From Aeromonadaceae bacterium (GTDB lineage: Bacteria > Pseudomonadota > Gammaproteobacteria > Enterobacterales > Aeromonadaceae), in the NCBI GenBank assembly GCA_021209335.1, contig JAJOIN010000026.1, forward strand, positions 1 to 55,361: a stretch of DNA of 55,361 bases, in the 5' to 3' direction. Below are positions 34,491 through 44,013 of this stretch, piece after piece. A program made the position numbers and the translations under genes. The notes beneath the pieces are model-generated. The model saw nothing but the letters and a program-made list of their open reading frames with translations, was not told where the DNA came from and ran no database searches. Positions within the stretch are counted from its first letter, which is position 1. The number at the start of each line of letters is the position of its first letter.

Positions 34491-35699
34491 GTGAACAAGA
34501 GCCGTGGTAAGGGATGGTGGTTAACCGGTCTGGTGCTGGTGCTGGTGCTAGTGGGCGTGGTGGTCGCTCAGCGGCTGTTGGCACCGCCGCCTGTGTCGTA
34601 CATGACAGTGACTGTCGGCCGCCAGGATATTCGTGAAGAGGTGCTGGCCACCGGCAGCCTGGCGGGTTTCAAGCAGGTGAGTGTGGGGGCCCAGGTGTCG
34701 GGTCAGCTCAAACACCTGGCGGTGAGCCTGGGGCAGTCGGTCAAGCAAGGCGATCTGTTGGCCGAGATCGACCCCATATTGCAGCAAAACGATCTGCGCT
34801 CCGCCCAGGCTGGGCTGGACAATATCCGGGCCCAGCAAAAAGCCAAGCAGGCCTTGTTGCGCAAGCAGCAGCTGGTGTTGACCCGCCAGCGTCAGCTACG
34901 TCGCAACGACGCCAATGCCACCGCGGATCTGGAAACCGCCGAGGCGGATGTGGCCCAGACCCAGGCCGAGTTAGAAAGTCTGGCCGCCCAGCTGCAACAA
35001 TCCCGCATCGAAGTGGATAACGCCAAGGCCAACCTGGCCTATACCCGCATCCTGGCGCCGATTGATGGGGTGGTGATTGCCATCGTCACCGAAGAGGGGC
35101 AGACGGTAGTCTCCACTCAGTCGGCGCCCACCATCCTCAAGCTCGCGGATCTGGATACCATGACGGTCAAAGCCCAGATCTCCGAGGCAGACGTCATCCG
35201 GGTGCAGCCCGGCCAAGCCTGCTGGTTTACCGTGCTGGGGGACCCACAGACCCGCCATACCAGCACCTTGCGGGCCATCGAGCCGGCGCCCGAGTCGGAG
35301 TCCGAGGACGACAGCAGCGCCAGCTCAAGTACCAGTTCCGATTCGGCCATCTATTACAATGCCCTGTTCGATGTGCCCAACCCCGACCACAAGCTGCGGG
35401 TAGCCATGACCGCTGAAGTGACAGTGGTGCTGGGCGAGAGCAAGCAGGTGCTGGCGGTGCCGCTGTCCGCGTTACGGGGGGGCAGCCAGAACGGCCGTAG
35501 CCTGGTCTGGCTGGTGGGGCCGGATGGCAAGCCGTTGCCGCAGCCAGTCACCTTGGGGCGCAAGGACGACATTCATGTGGAGATAACCGACGGCCTCAAG
35601 GAAGGCGCGCAGGTGATCCTGGGGGATGATATCGCCGCCACCGAGCAGGCGGCCATGGCGGCCGAGTCGCAGCACCGTGGCCCGCCACCAGGAATGTAA
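34491..35699 (+). CDS. macA: MacA-type periplasmic adaptor of a tripartite efflux pump
   Basis: Membrane fusion protein linking the MacB transporter to an outer membrane channel. It has 402 residues from a GTG at 34491 (TTG at 34488 is also possible) with AAGGAG upstream. Features: N-terminal membrane anchor (about 8-27), lipoyl/barrel-sandwich hybrid (VLATGSLAGFKQVSVGAQVSG in two adjacent pieces), a long coiled coil (about 100-180), then the beta-barrel and membrane-proximal domains. A Ser/Asp/Glu-rich insert (SESEDDSSASSSTSSDS) lies near residue 270. macB follows after 3 bp. Confidence 0.9.
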   Translation: MNKSRGKGWWLTGLVLVLVLVGVVVAQRLLAPPPVSYMTVTVGRQDIREEVLATGSLAGFKQVSVGAQVSGQLKHLAVSLGQSVKQGDLLAEIDPILQQNDLRSAQAGLDNIRAQQKAKQALLRKQQLVLTRQRQLRRNDANATADLETAEADVAQTQAELESLAAQLQQSRIEVDNAKANLAYTRILAPIDGVVIAIVTEEGQTVVSTQSAPTILKLADLDTMTVKAQISEADVIRVQPGQACWFTVLGDPQTRHTSTLRAIEPAPESESEDDSSASSSTSSDSAIYYNALFDVPNPDHKLRVAMTAEVTVVLGESKQVLAVPLSALRGGSQNGRSLVWLVGPDGKPLPQPVTLGRKDDIHVEITDGLKEGAQVILGDDIAATEQAAMAAESQHRGPPPGM

Positions 35700-35702
35700 G
35701 CC

Positions 35703-37667
35703 ATGAGTGAACCTTTGATTGCTCTGACCGGCGTAGGGCGCCGCTTCGGCACGCCGGAGGCCCAGGTCCAGGTGTTGCAGGATGTGGATCTGTGCATTGC
35801 GCAGGGCGAGATGGTGGCCATCATGGGGACGTCGGGTTCTGGCAAGTCCACCCTGATGAACCTGCTGGGCTGTCTCGACCGCCCCAGCGAAGGCCAATAT
35901 CGGATCGCCGGGGTGGCAACCGGCCGCCTGGCACCGGATCAGCTGGCCGCATTGCGGCGGGATCATTTCGGCTTCATCTTCCAGCGCTATCACCTGCTGC
36001 CGCATCTGAGCGCGCTGGAGAATGTGGCCATTCCCGCCGTCTATGCCGGCAAACCCAGGGCGGAGCGCGAGGCGCGGGCGGCGCAACTGCTGGCGCGCCT
36101 GGGGCTGGCAGATCGCCTTGGCCATAAGCCCAGTCAGCTCTCGGGCGGCCAACAGCAGCGGGTGAGTATCGCCCGGGCGCTGATGAACGGCGGCAACGTG
36201 ATACTGGCGGACGAGCCCACCGGCGCGCTGGACAGCCGCAGCGGCCAGGAGGTGATGGCCATACTGCAGGAGCTCAATGCCCTGGGCCACACCATCATAC
36301 TGGTGACTCACGACCCGGCAGTGGCGGCCTATGCCCGCCGCATCATAGAGATCAGCGATGGCCGCATCACGGCGGACAGAGTGAACGAACACTTACGGCA
36401 GGACCTAGCACTGACCGGCGAGCAGACGGCCAGCCTGAACACGACGGGAGCCCGCGAGGGCTGGCGTAGCGGGTGGGGGCGCTTTGTCGCGGCGGCCAAG
36501 ATGGCCGGGATCGCCATGGCGACCCACCGGCTGCGCACCCTGCTGACCATGCTGGGGATCATCATCGGCATCATGGCCGTGGTCAGCGTGGTAGCCCTGG
36601 GCCGTGGCGCCAGCCAGTCGGTGATCGATAACATCAGCCGCATGGGCACCAACACCATTGGCATCTATCCGGGCAAGGACTGGGGGGATACCCGCGCTGC
36701 CCGGGTAGAGACCCTGTCGCCGGGCGATCTGCGGGCCCTGCAGGGGCAGATCTATGTGGACAGCGCCACCCCGTCCATCAGCAGTACCCAGCCGCTGCGC
36801 TACGGTAACCTGACCGCCAATGCCTCGGTAAGCGGGGTCGGTGAGCAGTTTTTCCGCGTCAAGGGCTATGACTTCGCCCAAGGGAGCGGTTTCGAGCAGG
36901 AGCATATCCAGCACCTCTCCCAGGTAGTGGTGATCGATGACAACACCCGCCAGCGCCTGTTTGCCAACGACAATCCCATGGGCAAGGTGCTGCTGCTGGG
37001 CAGTCTGCCCTGCCGCATCATAGGCGTGCTGGCGGCGCAGGACAGTGGCTTTGGCAATACCGACTCACTGAATGTCTGGCTCCCCTATACCGCCTCCATG
37101 GCGCGCCTGGAAGGGCAGCGCTTCTTCAGCTCCATCCTGATCCGGGTCAAGGACGGCATGTCCAATGCGGTGGCCAATCAGCAGATCGTTCAGCTGCTGA
37201 CGCAGCGGCACGGCACCAAGGATTTTTTCACCAACAGCAGTGACAGCATCATGAAGACGGTGCAGAAGACCACGGGGACCCTGGCACTGCTGATCTCCGC
37301 CATCGCCGTCATCTCACTGATCGTCGGCGGCATAGGCGTGATGAACATCATGCTGGTGTCGGTGACCGAGCGTACCCGCGAGATCGGCATTCGCATGGCG
37401 GTGGGGGCCAGGCAGTCGGATATCTTGCAGCAGTTTCTCATCGAGGCGGTGCTGGTCTGCCTGCTGGGCGGTGCCATCGGCATCCTCTGCTCCTTCGGTG
37501 TGGGGCTGCTGTTCTCGCTGTTTGTCTCTGCCATCAGCATGCTGTTTTCCGTCGGTTCCATCTTGATGGCCGTAACCTGTTCGACCCTGATTGGTGTGCT
37601 GTTTGGCTTCCTGCCGGCGCGCAGTGCCGCTCGGCTTGACCCGATAGAGGCCTTGGCGCGTGAGTAA
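35703..37667 (+). CDS. macB: MacB-type ABC transporter (ATPase plus permease)
   Basis: The 654 residues have an N-terminal ATPase domain (about 1-230) with Walker [10 protein letters not shown], signature LSGGQQQR, Walker [13 protein letters not shown] and the switch His in LVTHDP. Four membrane helices (one near 280 and three at the C-terminus) flank a large periplasmic domain, the standard MacB layout (E. coli 648). The complex exports macrolides, peptides or envelope molecules. Its end overlaps the outer membrane factor gene by 8 bp, so all three genes form one operon. Confidence 0.93.
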   Translation: MSEPLIALTGVGRRFGTPEAQVQVLQDVDLCIAQGEMVAIMGTSGSGKSTLMNLLGCLDRPSEGQYRIAGVATGRLAPDQLAALRRDHFGFIFQRYHLLPHLSALENVAIPAVYAGKPRAEREARAAQLLARLGLADRLGHKPSQLSGGQQQRVSIARALMNGGNVILADEPTGALDSRSGQEVMAILQELNALGHTIILVTHDPAVAAYARRIIEISDGRITADRVNEHLRQDLALTGEQTASLNTTGAREGWRSGWGRFVAAAKMAGIAMATHRLRTLLTMLGIIIGIMAVVSVVALGRGASQSVIDNISRMGTNTIGIYPGKDWGDTRAARVETLSPGDLRALQGQIYVDSATPSISSTQPLRYGNLTANASVSGVGEQFFRVKGYDFAQGSGFEQEHIQHLSQVVVIDDNTRQRLFANDNPMGKVLLLGSLPCRIIGVLAAQDSGFGNTDSLNVWLPYTASMARLEGQRFFSSILIRVKDGMSNAVANQQIVQLLTQRHGTKDFFTNSSDSIMKTVQKTTGTLALLISAIAVISLIVGGIGVMNIMLVSVTERTREIGIRMAVGARQSDILQQFLIEAVLVCLLGGAIGILCSFGVGLLFSLFVSAISMLFSVGSILMAVTCSTLIGVLFGFLPARSAARLDPIEALARE

Positions 37668-39093
37668 GAATGAGGCGTTTAGCGTGACGAGTCTGCAACG
37701 ATTTCCCCTAACCCGCACCGCCCTGGGGCTCTGGCTGGCCTTGGGGCTGGCGGCCTGCCAAAGCCCGCTGCGCAGTGATTACCAGCGGCCGCTGATGCCG
37801 TTGCCCTCCCACTGGCAACAGGCGGCCCATCCCCGGGAAGGCCAAGCCGACTGGACGGCATTTGCCGATCCGGCACTCGATCAATTGATCGAGCAGGTGC
37901 TGAGCCAGAATGCCGATCTCGTCACCGCCGGCATCAAGTTACGCAAGGCCCAGCTGCAGTTGCAGCTCATCCGCCACCAGCAGGGGCTCAACTGGAGTGC
38001 CGAGCTGGCCACCAGCCGCAGCCATGATCTCTCCGGCCAAGGGATGAGTGACAGCAGCAGCGCCAACCTGGGGCTTAGCTACGAGCTGGATCTGTGGGGC
38101 AAGCTGGATGCGGCGCGGGATGAGGCCCAGTGGGAGCTTGAGGCGACCGCAGAGGACAGAGCCGCCACCGCGCTCTCCCTGGTGGGCAGTGCGGCGCAGG
38201 CTTATTGGCAGCTGGGCTACCTCAACGAACTGATCGGGCTGGCGCAGGCCAATGTGGAGGACAGCCTGCGGGTGCAGCAGTTGGTGGATCAGCAATACCT
38301 GGCGGGGGCGGTCAGTGGTCTGGATCGGGTGACGGCCGCCCAGAGCGTGGTGAGCCAGGAGGCCAGCCTCTACACCTATCGGCAACAGCGGGTGGAGGCG
38401 CGCAATGCCCTGGCGCTGCTGCTGGATCGGCCGCCGGAGCAATGGCAGGCCGAACCGCGCCAGCTTAGCGACAAGACCATTCCCAGGTTGCCGGCGGATC
38501 TGCCGGCCCAGCTGCTGGCGCGCCGCCCGGATCTGCGGGCCTCGGAATACCGGTTACGGGAAAGCCTGGCAGCGGTCGACAATCAGCGATTGAGCCTTTA
38601 TCCCAGCTTCACCCTGACCGGCGCGTTGGGGACGGCCAGCAGCGCGCTATGGCGCTTTAGCCAGGATCCGGTGGGGACGCTGGGGGCGGGGCTGAGCCTG
38701 CCGTTTGTCAATTGGCAGCAGGGGCAGGTGAATATCGCGCTGGCCCGTCAGGATTATGCCGAGGCGGTGGTGGGCTTTCGCCAGGATCTGTTCACTGCCC
38801 TGAGCGAGGTGGAGAATGCCCTGGCCGCCCAGCAGCACTACGCCCAGCAGGGGGAGCGGTTGCAGCAGGCCCTGACGCTGGCAGAGGCCGGTGAGCGGTT
38901 GGCCGAGCAGCGTTACCGCCTGGGGGCGGAGGATCTGTCCACCTGGCTGGAGCAGCGCAAGTCCCGCCGGGAGGCCCAGCAGAGCCTGCTGGAGAATCAC
39001 TACAACCGCTTGCTCAACCAGATGACCCTGTACCAGGCGCTGGGTACTTCGCCTCGTCTGACGCACTGGTTGGCAAGTCATCCGGCTAGCTAG
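37660..39093 (+). CDS. Outer membrane efflux lipoprotein (NodT/CusC-type TolC relative)
   Basis: Outer membrane channel of the MacAB-type pump. It has 477 residues with GTG start overlapping macB. The signal peptide ends in the lipobox LGLAAC, so the protein is lipid-anchored like CusC or OprM. Two outer-membrane-efflux repeats follow, with the typical [29 protein letters not shown] and [10 protein letters not shown]. The last 72 codons are present again, diverged, at 41251-41470. A palindrome spans the stop codon and a terminator follows. Confidence 0.92.
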   Translation: MSKNEAFSVTSLQRFPLTRTALGLWLALGLAACQSPLRSDYQRPLMPLPSHWQQAAHPREGQADWTAFADPALDQLIEQVLSQNADLVTAGIKLRKAQLQLQLIRHQQGLNWSAELATSRSHDLSGQGMSDSSSANLGLSYELDLWGKLDAARDEAQWELEATAEDRAATALSLVGSAAQAYWQLGYLNELIGLAQANVEDSLRVQQLVDQQYLAGAVSGLDRVTAAQSVVSQEASLYTYRQQRVEARNALALLLDRPPEQWQAEPRQLSDKTIPRLPADLPAQLLARRPDLRASEYRLRESLAAVDNQRLSLYPSFTLTGALGTASSALWRFSQDPVGTLGAGLSLPFVNWQQGQVNIALARQDYAEAVVGFRQDLFTALSEVENALAAQQHYAQQGERLQQALTLAEAGERLAEQRYRLGAEDLSTWLEQRKSRREAQQSLLENHYNRLLNQMTLYQALGTSPRLTHWLASHPAS

Positions 39094-39096
39094 CCG
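39083..39096. repeat. Palindrome across the stop codon of the outer membrane factor gene (copy A)
   Basis: CGGCTAGCTAGCCG is a perfect 14-bp inverted repeat that includes the TAG stop. Copy B has a different perfect palindrome at the same place. Confidence 0.7.
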
Positions 39097-39111
39097 TGAG
39101 CTAGGAGGAAC

Positions 39112-39139
39112 AAAAAAGCCCGCCAATTGGCGGGCTTTT
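39112..39139. terminator. Bidirectional terminator between the outer membrane factor gene and mltD copy A
   Basis: Arms GCCCGCC / GGCGGGC with an AATT loop, six A before and TTTT after; serves the convergent genes. Confidence 0.88.
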
Positions 39140-39157
39140 GCTTGTTGACGCGCCGAA

Positions 39158-40687
39158 CTAGACGCCGGTCAGACTGCGGATCCGCAGGGTGTCGCCGGTC
39201 TTGATGCGGCGGGTATCGGAGAGCTGATTCCAGCGTACCAAGTCCGTCACGCTGACGTTGAACTGTTCGGCGATGGAGGAGAGGGAGTCGCCCTGACGGA
39301 TTTGATAACGGATCATGGTGGCCTTGCTGGCCGTGGCGCTCTTGGCCGGCTTGCGAACGGCCAGCTGTTGTCCGGATTTGATAGCCGCCTTGTCGCTCAG
39401 TTGATTCCAGCGGCGCAGCTCAGCCTCGGAGATCTGATAGGTGCGGCTGATGCTCCACAGGCTTTCCCCCTCCTTGACCGTATGGAACCGCCGATTGTTG
39501 CTGGCGGTGAGGCGATCCAGTTCCCGCTGCAGTTGCTGGGCCTGATCGTTGGGGATCACCAGGCTCTGGCCCACGCGCAAGGAGCGGGTGTTGTCCAGCT
39601 GATTGCTGCGTTTGAGCTGAGCCACAGTGACACCGTGGTTCAAGGCAATTTCACCCAGGGTATCGCCACGTTTCACCACATAGCTGCCCCAGTTGGCCTT
39701 CTGCCGCGGGGAGAGTTCCGCCAGTGCCAGCTCCAAGGGTTCGGCCTTGCTCACCGGCACCAACAGGTGGAAGGGGCCGTTGGGTGAGCTGACATTGCGG
39801 CTATAGCCAGGATTGAGGGCCTTGAGCTGGCTGAGGCTGATGCCAGCCATGTCTGCAACCTGGTTCAAGTCCACCTGCCCGCCGGTGTCGATGCGCTTGA
39901 CCTTGGGGCGGTTGGGCACGGGAGGCAGGGTGACACCATAGTGATCGGCTTTTTTGATGATGTCCGCCAGAGCCAGCAGGCGTGGCACGTAGGCGCGGGT
40001 CTCTCGGGGCAGTTGCAGCGACCAGAAGTCGGTGGGTTTACCGGCCTTCTGCTGTTTGCGGATCGCCTGCTGGATCCGTCCCTCGCCGGCATTGTAAGCG
40101 GCTAGGGTGTTGTACCAGTCCCCATCAAAGAATTCGTTGAGGTAGGTAAAGTAGGCCATGGCGGCTTCGGTGGAGGCGGCCACATCCCGGCGGCCGTCAT
40201 ACCAGGCGTCTCGCTTGAGGCCAAACCGCCGACCGGTAGGCGCCAGGAACTGCCACAAACCAACAGCATTGCCATGGGAGCGAGCATTCGGGTTGTAGGC
40301 ACTCTCTACAATCGGTAGCAATGCCAGCTCCATTGGCATCTGGTTTTGTTCAATTTCGTCTACCACCAGGTAGAGGAAGGGGGCGGCGCGCTCGGCGACA
40401 TCGGTCAGCGTCTTGGGGTGGCGTAGATACCAGTCACGGAAGCGCTGGATCTCAGGATCGTCCGGCACTTCCAGGGTCATTTGGCTGGCCATGTGGGCCC
40501 AGATATCGGTTTGTCGCTGCTCGGAAGATTCCGATCGGTCATGGGCCGACCTTGCCTGCACACCGTGGTGCTGTACCACCATGATCTCCGGCATTGACTC
40601 ATCCGGACGATCCGATTGCTCTGTGGTTTGCAAGGTCTGGCATCCACTCAGCAGCAGGGCACCCAGCAGGGTTACTCTTAGCTTCAT
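39158..40687 (-). CDS. mltD: Membrane-bound lytic murein transglycosylase D, copy A
   Basis: Outer membrane lipoprotein that cleaves peptidoglycan glycan strands. In its 509 residues the signal peptide carries lipobox LLLSGC (Cys16). The GH23 catalytic domain (about 100-250) has the catalytic Glu in LPIVESAYNP, then GLWQFLAPTGRRFG and AAYNAGEGRI. Three LysM peptidoglycan-binding repeats (about 340-385, 400-445, 460-505) follow. It is one of two full-length copies. The first about 297 codons are identical in DNA to copy B, while the LysM part differs at 16 residues by my count. The gene ahead of it, gloB, is truncated, but the 98-bp upstream region is preserved. Confidence 0.94.
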   Translation of the reverse strand: MKLRVTLLGALLLSGCQTLQTTEQSDRPDESMPEIMVVQHHGVQARSAHDRSESSEQRQTDIWAHMASQMTLEVPDDPEIQRFRDWYLRHPKTLTDVAERAAPFLYLVVDEIEQNQMPMELALLPIVESAYNPNARSHGNAVGLWQFLAPTGRRFGLKRDAWYDGRRDVAASTEAAMAYFTYLNEFFDGDWYNTLAAYNAGEGRIQQAIRKQQKAGKPTDFWSLQLPRETRAYVPRLLALADIIKKADHYGVTLPPVPNRPKVKRIDTGGQVDLNQVADMAGISLSQLKALNPGYSRNVSSPNGPFHLLVPVSKAEPLELALAELSPRQKANWGSYVVKRGDTLGEIALNHGVTVAQLKRSNQLDNTRSLRVGQSLVIPNDQAQQLQRELDRLTASNNRRFHTVKEGESLWSISRTYQISEAELRRWNQLSDKAAIKSGQQLAVRKPAKSATASKATMIRYQIRQGDSLSSIAEQFNVSVTDLVRWNQLSDTRRIKTGDTLRIRSLTGV

Positions 40688-40785
40688 GTTTGCTCAGCTC
40701 GTCAAAGTGTCGACAGATGGTAGGGAGGATCCCGGTGAGGATCAACCTTTGGCACTATAAAGCAACATATACGCCAGTTTTTCGG

Positions 40786-41249
40786 CTAAAAAGTATTCTT
40801 TTTTTGTCGCAATAAAACAAAGATCTCGATCTCGTTGTTACATTCCGACATGGCCATCCGTTGACTGGCGGCCCGGACACTGGGCTGATCGGTGCGCAAA
40901 AAACAGTTGGTGCTCAGCTCCTCGGCCAGGGGGAAGGGGACGGTTGGCACCCCTTGGCGCCGCAGTTTGGCGCAGCGCCGCACCCGCTCCAGCAAGGCTT
41001 GGTTGTCGGGCTCGACCGTGAGGCAAAAGCGCAGGTTGTCCCAGGTGTATTCATGGGCGCAGTAAACCCAGGTCTCCCCTGGCAGGGCCTTCAGTCGTTG
41101 CAAGGAGGCCAGCATTTGCTCGGGGGTCCCCCCCAGCAGACGGCCACAGCCGCCGCCAAATAGCACATCACCGCAGAACAGTCCCAGGGGACCGTAAAAG
41201 CCGATGTGGCTTTGGGTATGCCCGGGGAGCGCCAGTACCTCAAACTCGG
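40786..41249 (-). pseudogene. gloB: gloB 3' fragment left by the tandem duplication
   Basis: Carries codons from about 104 to the stop of gloB, identical to the intact gene at 43163-43936. It is joined at 41250 to the 3' part of the outer membrane factor gene in the opposite sense. It lacks the start and the metal-binding THHHDDH motif (residues 52-58 of the intact protein), so it cannot make active glyoxalase II. A short internal frame from 41166 exists but has no sign of use. Confidence 0.93.
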
Positions 41250-41250
41250 T

Positions 41251-41470
41251 GACGCTGGCAGAGGCCGGTGAGCGGTTGGCCGAGCAGCGTTACCGCCTGG
41301 GGGAAGACGATCTGTCCACCTGGTTGGAGCAGCGCAAATCCCGCCGGCAGGCCCAACAGAGCCTGCTGGAGAATCACTACAACCGCTTGCTCAACCAGAT
41401 GACCCTCAATCAGGCACTGGGCAGCTCGCCACGGCTGGCAAACTGGTTGGCTGACCATCCGGCCCGTTAA
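41251..41470 (+). pseudogene. 3' fragment of the outer membrane efflux lipoprotein gene
   Basis: Matches the last about 72 codons of the gene at 37660-39093, from [17 protein letters not shown] to the stop, with roughly 10-12 percent base difference and several amino-acid changes (for example AED to [12 protein letters not shown] to TLNQALGSS). No start or signal peptide. It is fused to antisense gloB sequence, making an accidental open frame from about 41204. Confidence 0.92.
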
Positions 41471-41478
41471 CGGGCCGG
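41459..41478. repeat. Palindrome across the stop codon in copy B
   Basis: A perfect 20-bp inverted repeat, centred on GTTAAC and including the TAA stop. It differs in sequence from the copy A palindrome at the same site but keeps full self-complementarity. Confidence 0.75.
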
Positions 41479-41488
41479 CTCCCAGGCA

Positions 41489-41517
41489 GAAAAAAGCCCG
41501 CCAGTTGGCGGGCTTTT
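41489..41517. terminator. Bidirectional terminator before mltD copy B
   Basis: Arms GCCCGCC / GGCGGGC with AGTT loop, flanked by A and T runs; diverged twin of the one at 39112-39139. Confidence 0.88.
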
Positions 41518-41534
41518 GCTTGTTGATGTGCTAA

Positions 41535-43064
41535 CTAAGCGCCGGTCAGACTGCGGATCCGCAGGGTATCACCGGTCTTGATGCGGCGGGTGTCGGAGAG
41601 CTGATTCCAGCGGACCAGATCTCTGACGCTGACATTGAACTGTTCAGCGATGGAGGTGAGAGAGTCTCCCTGGCGAATTTTATAGCGGATCATGGTGGCC
41701 TGGCTGGCGGTGTCCTGCTTGGCTGGTTTGCGCACGGCCAACTGCTGCCCCGGCTTGATGGACGCCTTGTTTGTCAGCTGATTCCAACGACGCAACTCGG
41801 CCTCGGAGATTTGATAGGTCCGGCTGATGCTCCACAGGCTCTCGCCCTCCTTGACCGTATGCACCCGGCGATTATTGCCGGCGGTGAGGCGATCCAGTTC
41901 CCGCTGCAGTTGTTTGGCCTGATCGTTGGGGATCACCAGACTCTGGCCGACGCGCAGGGCGCGGGCATTGTCCAGCTGGTTACTGCGCTTAAGCTGCGCC
42001 ACCGTCACCCCGTGGTTCAAGGCAATCTCGCCCAGGGTATCGCCACGCTTCACCACATAGGAGCCCCAGTTGGCTTTCTGCCGCGGTGACAGCTCGGCCA
42101 GTGCCAGCTCGAGCGGCTCGGCCTTGCTCACCGGTACCAGCAGGTGAAAGGGGCCATTGGGGGAGCTGACGTTGCGGCTATAGCCAGGATTGAGGGCCTT
42201 GAGCTGGCTGAGGCTGATGCCAGCCATGTCTGCAACCTGGTTCAAGTCCACCTGCCCGCCGGTGTCGATGCGCTTGACCTTGGGGCGGTTGGGCACGGGA
42301 GGCAGGGTGACACCATAGTGATCGGCTTTTTTGATGATGTCCGCCAGAGCCAGCAGGCGTGGCACGTAGGCGCGGGTCTCTCGGGGCAGTTGCAGCGACC
42401 AGAAGTCGGTGGGTTTACCGGCCTTCTGCTGTTTGCGGATCGCCTGCTGGATCCGTCCCTCGCCGGCATTGTAAGCGGCTAGGGTGTTGTACCAGTCCCC
42501 ATCAAAGAATTCGTTGAGGTAGGTAAAGTAGGCCATGGCGGCTTCGGTGGAGGCGGCCACATCCCGGCGGCCGTCATACCAGGCGTCTCGCTTGAGGCCA
42601 AACCGCCGACCGGTAGGCGCCAGGAACTGCCACAAACCAACAGCATTGCCATGGGAGCGAGCATTCGGGTTGTAGGCACTCTCTACAATCGGTAGCAATG
42701 CCAGCTCCATTGGCATCTGGTTTTGTTCAATTTCGTCTACCACCAGGTAGAGGAAGGGGGCGGCGCGCTCGGCGACATCGGTCAGCGTCTTGGGGTGGCG
42801 TAGATACCAGTCACGGAAGCGCTGGATCTCAGGATCGTCCGGCACTTCCAGGGTCATTTGGCTGGCCATGTGGGCCCAGATATCGGTTTGTCGCTGCTCG
42901 GAAGATTCCGATCGGTCATGGGCCGACCTTGCCTGCACACCGTGGTGCTGTACCACCATGATCTCCGGCATTGACTCATCCGGACGATCCGATTGCTCTG
43001 TGGTTTGCAAGGTCTGGCATCCACTCAGCAGCAGGGCACCCAGCAGGGTTACTCTTAGCTTCAT
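41535..43064 (-). CDS. mltD: Membrane-bound lytic murein transglycosylase D, copy B
   Basis: Full-length 509-residue copy with the same lipobox, GH23 catalytic domain and three LysM repeats as copy A. Residues up to about 298 are encoded by DNA identical to copy A. The differences (for example LSDKAAIKSG versus LTNKASIKPG) are all in the LysM half. It follows intact gloB after 98 bp in the usual gloB-mltD arrangement, so this copy keeps the ancestral upstream context. Confidence 0.94.
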   Translation of the reverse strand: MKLRVTLLGALLLSGCQTLQTTEQSDRPDESMPEIMVVQHHGVQARSAHDRSESSEQRQTDIWAHMASQMTLEVPDDPEIQRFRDWYLRHPKTLTDVAERAAPFLYLVVDEIEQNQMPMELALLPIVESAYNPNARSHGNAVGLWQFLAPTGRRFGLKRDAWYDGRRDVAASTEAAMAYFTYLNEFFDGDWYNTLAAYNAGEGRIQQAIRKQQKAGKPTDFWSLQLPRETRAYVPRLLALADIIKKADHYGVTLPPVPNRPKVKRIDTGGQVDLNQVADMAGISLSQLKALNPGYSRNVSSPNGPFHLLVPVSKAEPLELALAELSPRQKANWGSYVVKRGDTLGEIALNHGVTVAQLKRSNQLDNARALRVGQSLVIPNDQAKQLQRELDRLTAGNNRRVHTVKEGESLWSISRTYQISEAELRRWNQLTNKASIKPGQQLAVRKPAKQDTASQATMIRYKIRQGDSLTSIAEQFNVSVRDLVRWNQLSDTRRIKTGDTLRIRSLTGA

Positions 43065-43162
43065 GTTTGCTCAGCTCGTCAAAGTGTCGACAGATGGTAG
43101 GGAGGATCCCGGTGAGGATCAACCTTTGGCACTATAAAGCAACATATACGCCAGTTTTTCGG

Positions 43163-43936
43163 CTAAAAAGTATTCTTTTTTTGTCGCAATAAAACAAAGA
43201 TCTCGATCTCGTTGTTACATTCCGACATGGCCATCCGTTGACTGGCGGCCCGGACACTGGGCTGATCGGTGCGCAAAAAACAGTTGGTGCTCAGCTCCTC
43301 GGCCAGGGGGAAGGGGACGGTTGGCACCCCTTGGCGCCGCAGTTTGGCGCAGCGCCGCACCCGCTCCAGCAAGGCTTGGTTGTCGGGCTCGACCGTGAGG
43401 CAAAAGCGCAGGTTGTCCCAGGTGTATTCATGGGCGCAGTAAACCCAGGTCTCCCCTGGCAGGGCCTTCAGTCGTTGCAAGGAGGCCAGCATTTGCTCGG
43501 GGGTCCCCCCCAGCAGACGGCCACAGCCGCCGCCAAATAGCACATCACCGCAGAACAGTCCCAGGGGACCGTAAAAGCCGATGTGGCTTTGGGTATGCCC
43601 GGGGAGCGCCAGTACCTCAAACTCGGTGGCCAGTTCCGGCAGGGCCAGACGATCGCCCTCTTGAACCACCTGCAGTGCACGAAGATGGTTCAGCTGCGCC
43701 TCTTCGGGGCCATAGAGGCGACAGTCGGGATGGGCTGCCAGCAGCTCCGCCACGCCGCCAGTGTGGTCATCGTGGTGATGAGTCAGCAAGATGGCGGCCA
43801 GCTTGAGTTGCTGCTCCTGGAGCACCCGCGCCACGGGGCGCGCTTCACCTGGGTCGACAACGACGGCGTATCCATCTTTCATCAACAGCCAGATATAGTT
43901 ATCCTGCCGTGACGATATGGTGATGATTTGAGCCAT
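43163..43936 (-). CDS. gloB: Hydroxyacylglutathione hydrolase (glyoxalase II)
   Basis: Hydrolyses S-lactoylglutathione in methylglyoxal detoxification. The 257 residues form a metallo-beta-lactamase fold with THHHDDH at 52-58, ALPGHTQSH, GDVLFGGGCGRLL and YCAHEYT, together forming the binuclear metal site and glutathione pocket. It is divergent from the methyltransferase gene and upstream of mltD, as in E. coli. This is the intact copy; a fragment lies at 40786-41249. Confidence 0.95.
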   Translation of the reverse strand: MAQIITISSRQDNYIWLLMKDGYAVVVDPGEARPVARVLQEQQLKLAAILLTHHHDDHTGGVAELLAAHPDCRLYGPEEAQLNHLRALQVVQEGDRLALPELATEFEVLALPGHTQSHIGFYGPLGLFCGDVLFGGGCGRLLGGTPEQMLASLQRLKALPGETWVYCAHEYTWDNLRFCLTVEPDNQALLERVRRCAKLRRQGVPTVPFPLAEELSTNCFLRTDQPSVRAASQRMAMSECNNEIEIFVLLRQKKNTF

Positions 43937-44013
43937 CCAACGGCTTCTCCATACTGTGTTTGCATCCTTATATCGGGATTAACTGCCCGAGGCAATGTCA
44001 GACCGAGGTATCA

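Larger units (their letters stand above)
38873..41249. repeat. Direct tandem duplication, copy A (2377 bp)
   Basis: Covers the 3' end of the outer membrane factor gene, a terminator, mltD copy A, and the 3' part of gloB. It is directly followed by copy B. The dinucleotide TG is shared at all three borders (38873, 41250, 43627), consistent with illegitimate joining. Compared with copy B, bases up to 39794 are diverged and bases from 39795 to the end look identical. Confidence 0.95.
41250..43626. repeat. Direct tandem duplication, copy B (2377 bp)
   Basis: Second copy of the unit: 3' scrap of the outer membrane factor gene, terminator, mltD copy B, and the 3' part of the intact gloB, which continues past 43627. 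The identical stretch with copy A runs from 42172 to the end of the unit. Confidence 0.95.

Noticed and set aside
38800-43700. Insertion sequence or composite transposon as cause of the mltD duplication
   Set aside because: No transposase frame, terminal inverted repeats or target-site duplication; only a 2-bp TG is shared at the borders.
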